In this document: positions 57,901 to 64,000 of the stretch, piece by piece
How the letters are laid out: each line of letters begins with the position of its first letter
Numbering within the stretch: position 1 is the stretch's first letter
NCBI GenBank assembly: GCA_032718475.1
Contig: JAUCBJ010008354.1
Span: 124,001-188,000, forward strand
Reading direction: 5' to 3'
Length of the DNA stretch: 64,000 bases
Origin: Nemertoderma westbladi
Lineage: Eukaryota > Xenacoelomorpha > Nemertodermatida > Nemertodermatidae
Notes under the pieces: model-generated
What the model saw: only the letters and a program-made list of their open reading frames with translations
What the model was told of the DNA's origin: nothing
Databases searched by the model: none
Translations under genes and position numbers: made by a program

Positions 57901-58589
57901 TAACACCAGTGTGTTATACCGACGACGGCGAAAGCCAAGCTTCCCAAGGGGAGGATAGCGGGAAAGACACTGAAAGATCTTATTATGTCAATAAAACACC
58001 TAACGAACAGGGAAGTAAATTTAAGTCTCGATCCAATGACAGGAGAGAACAGGTAAGAAAAACTCCTCCTACGTCTCCCAAGAGAATTCAGGTGAGAAAG
58101 CCCGAGGAAAGAACGAATGTGCACCACACAGCACAGGTTAAAGTAAGTAACATCAAACCCAAATGTGTGCTGTGCGACGGGCCCCACCGCTTGAATATGT
58201 GCGATGAATTCTTAAAGAAATCATTAAAAGAGAGACGGGAAGTCATGTGGGATAAGCGGTTGTGTTATAATTGCCTCAGACAAGGACACCAACGGCGAAC
58301 CTGTTACTCTGACATAAGGTGTGCAAAGTGTGGTGCGAAACATCATATCTTGTTGCACACTGAATTCGAACGAAACAGCTCGAGTCAGGTAAGTGAGTCC
58401 GAACTACATGTCCAATTCAGTGATGTGAACGACACTGACCAAAGTTCTGAGATGGAAGGATTCTATACGGACGAATTCTCCGACCAAAACGAATCCTGTT
58501 ACCTAATAAACACCACCGCAGTGTATCGAGCACTCGTGCATGAGAAAGACACAGACAGCGACCTTACCTTAACTACTTCTGATGCCTAA
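54984..58589 (+). pseudogene. gag: Gag and knuckles of element C, one stop codon
   Basis: One continuous frame of 1,202 codons broken only by TAG 55383-55385 (glutamine codon in A). MSDTKQNLSDSLLDVTICDSD at the start is nearly that of A. The coiled coil here is built of AEAAAEAKAAA units (56180-56300). The BEL gag domain, LNIRYGNRNN (intact where A has its 5-nt deletion) and motifs CVLCDGPHRLNMC, CYNCLRQGHQRRTC and CAKCGAKHH follow without a break. The frame ends at TAA 58587-58589 just inside foreign sequence. This copy best shows that gag and protease were one reading frame. Confidence 0.92.
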
Positions 58590-59852
58590 GGAGGTGAGGT
58601 CTCTATAGGGGTGTCAGAAACAGGCGGCAGCAGACTCGTGAGGGTCTGGGGGCACGTTAAATCGTAGTTATAGTGCAAGGGAGTAACTGAAGGCCCTCGT
58701 GTCTTGCGAACCATGAATCAACATGGTGCCGTGGTACCGTCTAGTTGGCCTGTTGCCGTACTGCCAGTCCTGTACACAGTAGGGGTGGTGGCTTAGTGTG
58801 ATCTGTGGTTTATGTGGTTTATGTGGTAGGTCTATGTTTGGTATGTATGAGTTGACCAGACTCTGTACTGTCTCCGATCGGTTGCCAAAACGTGTTTTTT
58901 CCCAGGGTAGCACTATTGGAATGGAGGTGTTGCATCGGAATGGACAGGTTCTGATGATTCTGTTGGTACTACTATTGGAATGGAGGTGGCACCCGGAATA
59001 TCGGCTGCAAGGAGGGGTTGGTGTTGTAGTGTGGTCCGAGTGAATGATACTCTGGAATCTGTGGTTTGTGTGTGTACGTGGTATACGTGAGTGTATGTAT
59101 GGCCACTGCGAGTGAGTGTGGGAAACCTTGCCGGTTGGTTTAGTCGCCGCCGGTTATTAGTAGGACCATATTTTACTGCGCCCCAGCATACTTTGTGCAC
59201 ACAAAGTTATTTTACCCTGTCGGTAAAATAAAGTACTCTCGACTTTTTATTAGTCGATACAATTTTGTCCCCTCTGATTTTGTCACCGATTTTGTCTTCC
59301 CCGATTATGTCCTCTGTGTATGCGTGGTATGCGTCAGATTTTGTGTTTAACGTAGTGTACTCGATTTCGTGAGCATCTATTGAGTACACGTGTACAGTGA
59401 CTGGTAAGTGGTTACTTGTTCCTAGCTTTCGAGCTAGTCAGTATTGTTTGCGGAACCGCCTTCCCCTCAATACTGCCGGCGAGGCGGGTGAAAACGTGTC
59501 AATATTCCATGCTGGGTAGCGCAAGCCCACATGGGACAAGACCGTCGGTTTGGCTCAAGGGCGACCTTGATGCTCGATCGCTATCGACTGGTCCACCCGC
59601 CGGTTGACTCTCTGAGTTGGCTCAATGTACAGTCAGGCCACAGCAAGTTGACAGTAGCCGACCATCTGGCTACACCGACGAGTTGTGCCGGTGTGATCGG
59701 GGGATTGAAAAGTGAACCCGGGAAGCATCGGGCTACCCTCCGGCCCGGTCTGATAAAAACATCAGTCGGACTGGCCCCAAGGGTGGTGGGACAGCGTCCG
59801 CCTCATGGGTGCGCCTCGGAGTCATCGGAGAGGAGCCCAGAAGGACGCAAGC
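58586..59852. mobile_element. GC-rich 1.27-kb insertion of unknown type
   Basis: Present only in C, between DSDLTLTTSDA and the codons matching QPSW in A. No convincing ORF on either strand. It has a duplicated CTATTGGAATGGAGGT word (58914 and 58973), a TGTCxxCxxxGATTTTGTC-type repeat near 59265-59315, and a hairpin at 59745-59769 (CTGAT/ATCAG with CCG/CGG below). I see no inverted ends, no poly(A) and no clear target duplication. It might be a fragment of a structured non-LTR element or other non-coding DNA. Confidence 0.6.
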
Positions 59853-61175
59853 GCAACAACCATCTTGGATGCGCCAACTTCCAATATAGGAATCCGAGAA
59901 TTTCCTGTAGTCCAGTTACGGGTCCACGGACCTCAGAAGAGCTATATAGTGAACGCCCTCCTGGACTCCGGTAGCACAGGAACATTCATCGATAAAGAAC
60001 TAGCCGAAGTCATCTTTGCTGGACAACCCAAGTTCCGAACCAAGCTAAACATGTCAGGGATCATGCAGGTTTGGAATTCTACTGTAGCTGCCGACTATTA
60101 TATAGGTGAGTTGTCCACTCCACAGGATAAACTAGGAGAATACAGTATAAGGTCAGTCAAAATGGTGGCAATAAAGAACTTCGCTACCACCCAAGTGGAA
60201 CCTTATAATTGGGACGAAGATGATCATGTCCAACAACTTAACATCCCTAGATTCGACACCGATTATCCTGGAGTACAAATATTAATCGGTCAAAACGCGC
60301 ATGAGGCGCTGGAGACATTAGAGAAACGACCTACTCAACCGCAACCACTTCAGACCTATGCGGTAAGAACTAGAGTAGGTTGGTACCTTACTGGACCTTC
60401 CCGTAGAACGCTCAGGGAAAGACTGCTTCAAGATCGCGTCTGCCAGGTGAGTGAATGGGAAGACGATACTAGTGAGGGAGACGACCCAACTGAGGGAACA
60501 CCACACTCCTCAGATAATGACAATCTTAACTCCAATGTAGATCAATGGAGATATTGCCCCAAGACGATGAATATAGCTGACATCGCTTCCAGAGGAGCAA
60601 CTCCTCAAGAACTGACAGATACTCCAGACCAGCTAGGTGAACCCGACTTCCTGAGTAAGGAGGATGAATGGCCTCCCCATCTTACTCCGACTGAGATTAG
60701 ACCAGCCAAGGGAGCGGAGAAAGTCAAACCTAAAACCCGGACGGGTGGATCGGAGTTATTTGAACCCGGGATAGATCTGTCGGTATTACATATTGCCAGG
60801 GACGACGCCGTGGATCTGGACCTCCCCACCGCGAGTGGATCCTTCATGAAGATCAGAGAGAGCGATTGGAGCTCTGGAACATCAGACGTCTCGCAGGGAC
60901 TCTCATCTATCCTGCAGGGAGCGACAGACCACTATAGCTCCTGGAATTGGCTTTGTAAGGCCGTCGTGTACTTAGAGCGATGTTTCTATCGTCACTATTC
61001 CAGGACGAAGAGGAAACCTGGAATTGTATTCGGGATGCAGCGACTCAATCACCCAGTCGGTCGTTTGTGTTTACCGGAAGGGAATGGAGGACTCTCCGGA
61101 AACTGTGGAAGGCAAGATTCTCTTCCCACGACCACCTCCCTAATCCTTCAAACATCCAGGGACTCCATAACGTAA
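59853..61175 (+). pseudogene. pol: Protease plus doubly deleted pol remnant (C)
   Basis: Open for about 440 codons. Protease with ALLDSGSTGTFID and VQILIGQNAHE, then SSDNDNLNSNV joined to DQWRYCPKTMNIADIASRG, the same first deletion as B and E. Unlike them it keeps the linker after RNase H (KPKTRTGGSELFEPGIDLSVL to CFYRHYSRTK) and then joins in frame to KPGIVFGMQRLNHPVGRLC of the integrase tail. So the second deletion is a separate event. Ends at TAA 61173-61175. No internal stop in this piece. Confidence 0.9.
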
Positions 61176-61412
61176 CAACATATGGAGTGGGTGTGTGACT
61201 CTATTATTTTATATTATTTTATTATTTTTATATTTATGTATGTATTACTACGTAATTTTATTATAATCGTTTTATTTAACTTAGTAGAATCTTATTTAGC
61301 GATTATTTAGTAGAATAGTGCAATATATTCGTGTTTATTGCGTACGTAATTACGTATATATTATATTTAGTGCGACGGCAAGAAATAATTCTTTTCCTTC
61401 TTCCTTACTGTC
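61176..61412 (+). other. Start of the post-pol non-coding module (C)
   Basis: Matches the beginning of the 13578-15228 type module (TATGGAGTGGGTGTGTGACTC, here in parts of at most 20 bases, then AT-rich) and ends abruptly at CCTTACTGTC, where D's inverted LTR end begins. Confidence 0.75.
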
Positions 61413-61530
61413 TGTTCGCGCTTTCAGACCTTTGGCAGTTTAACCCACCAAATTAAGATGTCTTCTAGATATTAAATCGGTTTTTAGTCTTACACTAGTA
61501 GGTTTAATTATAAGGACATATATCCTTTAA
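61413..61530 (-). repeat. 118-bp inverted repeat, left arm
   Basis: Perfect reverse complement of 62286-62403. Starts TGTTCGCGC, the inverted form of the LTR end. Confidence 0.93.
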
Positions 61531-62209
61531 CCTGGCTTTTAATCGCTGCTAACTGATCATACATACTGACTGCTGAAACATTGCAAACTCATAACAATCA
61601 GTGTTTTCATTGTTGTTTTATACTGCTATTTACTGTCAGTTCTTCATAATATGGTTGATGAATTATTATATTTGGAATAACGATAAATAACCCCGAAACC
61701 CAATATTCTTGATATACCGAAGGTAAGAGAGAAAGGTTACCAATAACGATTGTGACTTATGTTAAAGTGGTTTGAAGTGAATCTAATGTTATTTGATAGA
61801 CCCTACATGAGTCAGTCTGTGTTCCTTTTATATGTGACTAAAATCAGTGAAGATTGGCAGATTAGTGTGCAGTATTGTGCAGCATTGTGTATGAGTGAGT
61901 CTGTTAAAGAAGCAATTCCTAAAGAATGCGCCATATATGTGAAATATAATTGAGCCATATCGTTGTGAGTAGTTTAAGTCATAACTCTGTTTATATAGAT
62001 AAAGCGCCACGTCCTAAAGGAACTGTTAATATTCCCGAAGGTGAATAATATTGTCAGAGATTATATAATACTGTCAGTTGAATAATACATTAGGCTTACA
62101 TAGCAATAAAATTAAACCGTCGAACCCAATCTCCCGGGAATATCCAGCGGGTGAATGATCACGCACAGATTGGTTTCGACTAGTGTAGTGAATCAAATAC
62201 TTGACATAG

Positions 62210-62403
62210 ACTAAAAACCGATTTAATATCTAGAAGACATCTTAATTTGGTGGGTTAAACTGCCAAAGGTCTGAAAGCGCGAACATTAAAGGATATATGT
62301 CCTTATAATTAAACCTACTAGTGTAAGACTAAAAACCGATTTAATATCTAGAAGACATCTTAATTTGGTGGGTTAAACTGCCAAAGGTCTGAAAGCGCGA
62401 ACA
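62210..62403 (+). repeat. Tandem 118-bp LTR end, right arm
   Basis: The LTR end occurs twice with a 118-bp period (ends at 62285 and 62403). The second copy (62286-62403) pairs perfectly with the left arm. Confidence 0.92.
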
Positions 62404-64000
62404 TTAAAGGATATAGCTTCTTTATTGCAGTAAGCAATAAAGTTGAAAGTACCGGTCAACCGGTAAACTTGAACCGGTACTTCTGTAGGTCAGTAGGCCC
62501 AACTGCAAGAACCGGTACTGCTGTAGGCCCGTAGGTCCAACTGCCAGAACCGGTACTTCTGTAGGTCCGTAGGCCTAACTGTCCCAACCGGTACTTCCCG
62601 TATAAGTACATTAGTATTATTCGATTTGATTGTTGTATACCGGTAGGTCTTAATACTTAATCAGGGAACGGCCGCCCTGGTTTTTTATTGAGATTTTACT
62701 TATTTCTGTCAAGTTTTATTTGTTTGTAGGCCAGTATTGAACAGAAGACGTGTAAGCCTGATCAGATTGTACAGACAATTTGTAGGCTGAGCTGTTGTCT
62801 GATTGCTGTTAAGTCTGAACGGATTGCAGTGTGTGTAGATCACCTGTCCGATTAAGTACGGTTAGGAAGTAGGGGCAGCGAACGCTGTAAGGTAAACCCC
62901 CAACTAAAGAATAAGTCGTACTACTGGGTTAGAACGCATATTCCCTAATCATTTCGGAGTCTGCATGTCCTGTAGTTTATTTAGGCTTGAGAGTAGTCTG
63001 CCATCGTTTAGTCTGTACTTTGTTTGTGTAAGTCTGTACGGGTAGCGTATAATTTTATTTAGATAATTTGTAGGCTGGATAGTTGTCTGGCTGTTATTAG
63101 GTCTGAGCGGATTGCAGCGTGTGTAGATCACTTGTCCGATAAAGAACGGTTAGGAAGTAGGGGCAGCGGACGCTGTAAGGTAAACCCCCAATTAAAGAAT
63201 AAGTCGTACTACTGGGTTAGAACGCATACTACCTAATTATTTCGGAGTCTGCATATACCGTAGTTTGTTTAGGCTTGATAGTAGTCTGTCAGTATTCGGT
63301 CTGCATTTTGTTTGAGTGGTTTGTACGCGTAGCGTAATATTTATTATTCAGAGTTTATGCGATTATCCGCAACATTCATTCCCCAAGTTTGTTCCTACAA
63401 TAATTGTGTTTGTTATACATACCGCTATAGTTAAATTAACCCCGGTACTACACGGGCTGCTTGGCGTAGGTAAAGACTGGTGATTTTGTGCATCGGTCAC
63501 TCCAGCAGATGCCGTGGTTCTTTTAGCTGTTCAAGTATATTTAACTACAGATTATATGTTATACAAGTACTCGTACCTAATTTAGGGTTTAGTGTACAGT
63601 GCTTTCCGAAAGTAATTAGTGTAGGCATTATATTTGTGTTGTAAAGTGGTTGATAGGCACGTTCGATTAGCTCTATTAACTTCTAGGTAGGAACACTCCG
63701 TGATACATAACGTAGAACCTATAGCGATACGGCTATAGGTCGTCAGGCGGTGGTATTTTCCTATCTGGACAACGCAGTGTATTTACTACTACGTATTATT
63801 TTCAAATAACCGCAGTACCCTGTCCGTTGTAATAACCAGTTTTCTAACTCTTTGTTAGGCTGGTTTGTAGACTTCTTGTAAAATTACCCTAAAAATTCGT
63901 ATTTTGTGTTTTTGTAAATTTTGTGTTTATTTAGAGATTGTAATCTCAACCCGAATCGTACGTAATTTGTAGTATTAAGTAACTTAGGTAAATTAGAATC
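62404..64000 (+). other. 5' leader of element D
   Basis: Perfect hairpin at 62420-62442, 38-bp ACCGGTACT repeats (62455-62595), two copies of the TAAGTCGTACTACTGGGTTAG block (about 62905 and 63200) and the CTATAGCGATACGG region. Gag is not reached. The sequence is close to A's leader. Confidence 0.78.

Larger units (their letters stand above)
51662..61412 (+). mobile_element. BEL/Pao element C, 3' end replaced
   Basis: Plus-strand element with subfamily 1 5' LTR (51662-52851), leader, gag with one stop, a foreign 1.27-kb insertion, protease, and a doubly deleted pol remnant to 61175. The following 237 bp match the start of the pol-ORF3 non-coding module and stop at 61412, where the rearranged element D starts. 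No ORF3 or 3' LTR of C is visible. The 5 bp to its left are GTAAT; the matching right copy is outside the window or lost. Confidence 0.88.
61413..64000 (+). mobile_element. BEL/Pao element D: rearranged LTR and leader
   Basis: Subfamily 1 sequence. 61413-61530 is an inverted copy of the LTR's last 118 bp. 61531-62285 is a 5'-truncated LTR in plus orientation. 62286-62403 repeats the 118-bp end. The leader then starts at 62404 and runs off the window. There is no normal TGTAAAAG start. Confidence 0.85.

Overview
The window is nuclear DNA of an animal, most likely an aquatic invertebrate. The argument is indirect: no host gene, rRNA or tRNA is visible, but every recognisable block is a metazoan transposon type (Polinton/Maverick, a CR1-like LINE with a 2A motif, BEL/Pao LTR retrotransposons). 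I cannot name the species.

Layout. 1-3615 holds low-complexity and minisatellite DNA around a GC-rich, broken coding relic on the minus strand (443-2116). 3616-8563 is an AT-rich Polinton/Maverick (adintovirus-like) remnant on the plus strand: an unknown protein, a RING-finger protein, a frameshifted packaging ATPase, a small basic/hydrophobic virion-type protein, an integrase that has lost its catalytic glutamate, and two copies of a Polinton-type protein family. A LINE truncates the second copy. Its ORF carries a 2A motif, a PHD finger, an endonuclease and the start of a reverse transcriptase.

That LINE is cut into three pieces (to 10160, 26819-27486, 51538-51661) by three LTR elements of one BEL/Pao family. 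Element A (10161-26813, minus) is complete, with two LTRs in which I see no difference, and it is flanked by ATATC. Element B (27487-51532, minus) is flanked by TAGGC and is itself split by element E (33186-45672, plus), flanked by CCGTT. Element C (51662-61412, plus) has a 5' LTR but no 3' LTR in view. It abuts D (61413-64000, plus), which has a rearranged LTR with 118-bp inverted ends followed by leader sequence running off the window.

A encodes gag, protease, RT, RNase H and integrase in what was one long frame, now broken by a 5-nt deletion and two stop codons. After 1.65 kb of conserved non-coding DNA comes an extra gene (ORF3) in the position an envelope gene would take; it has three CCHC-type zinc knuckles and a very basic tail instead of membrane features. 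B, C and E share one in-frame deletion that removes RT and most of RNase H, and each carries a second in-frame deletion that removes the integrase core. They therefore look like a non-autonomous gag-protease lineage that moved using enzymes from A-like elements. The most unusual features are this zinc-knuckle ORF3, its different N-terminal segments in A versus B/E, and the conserved non-coding modules kept by the non-autonomous copies.
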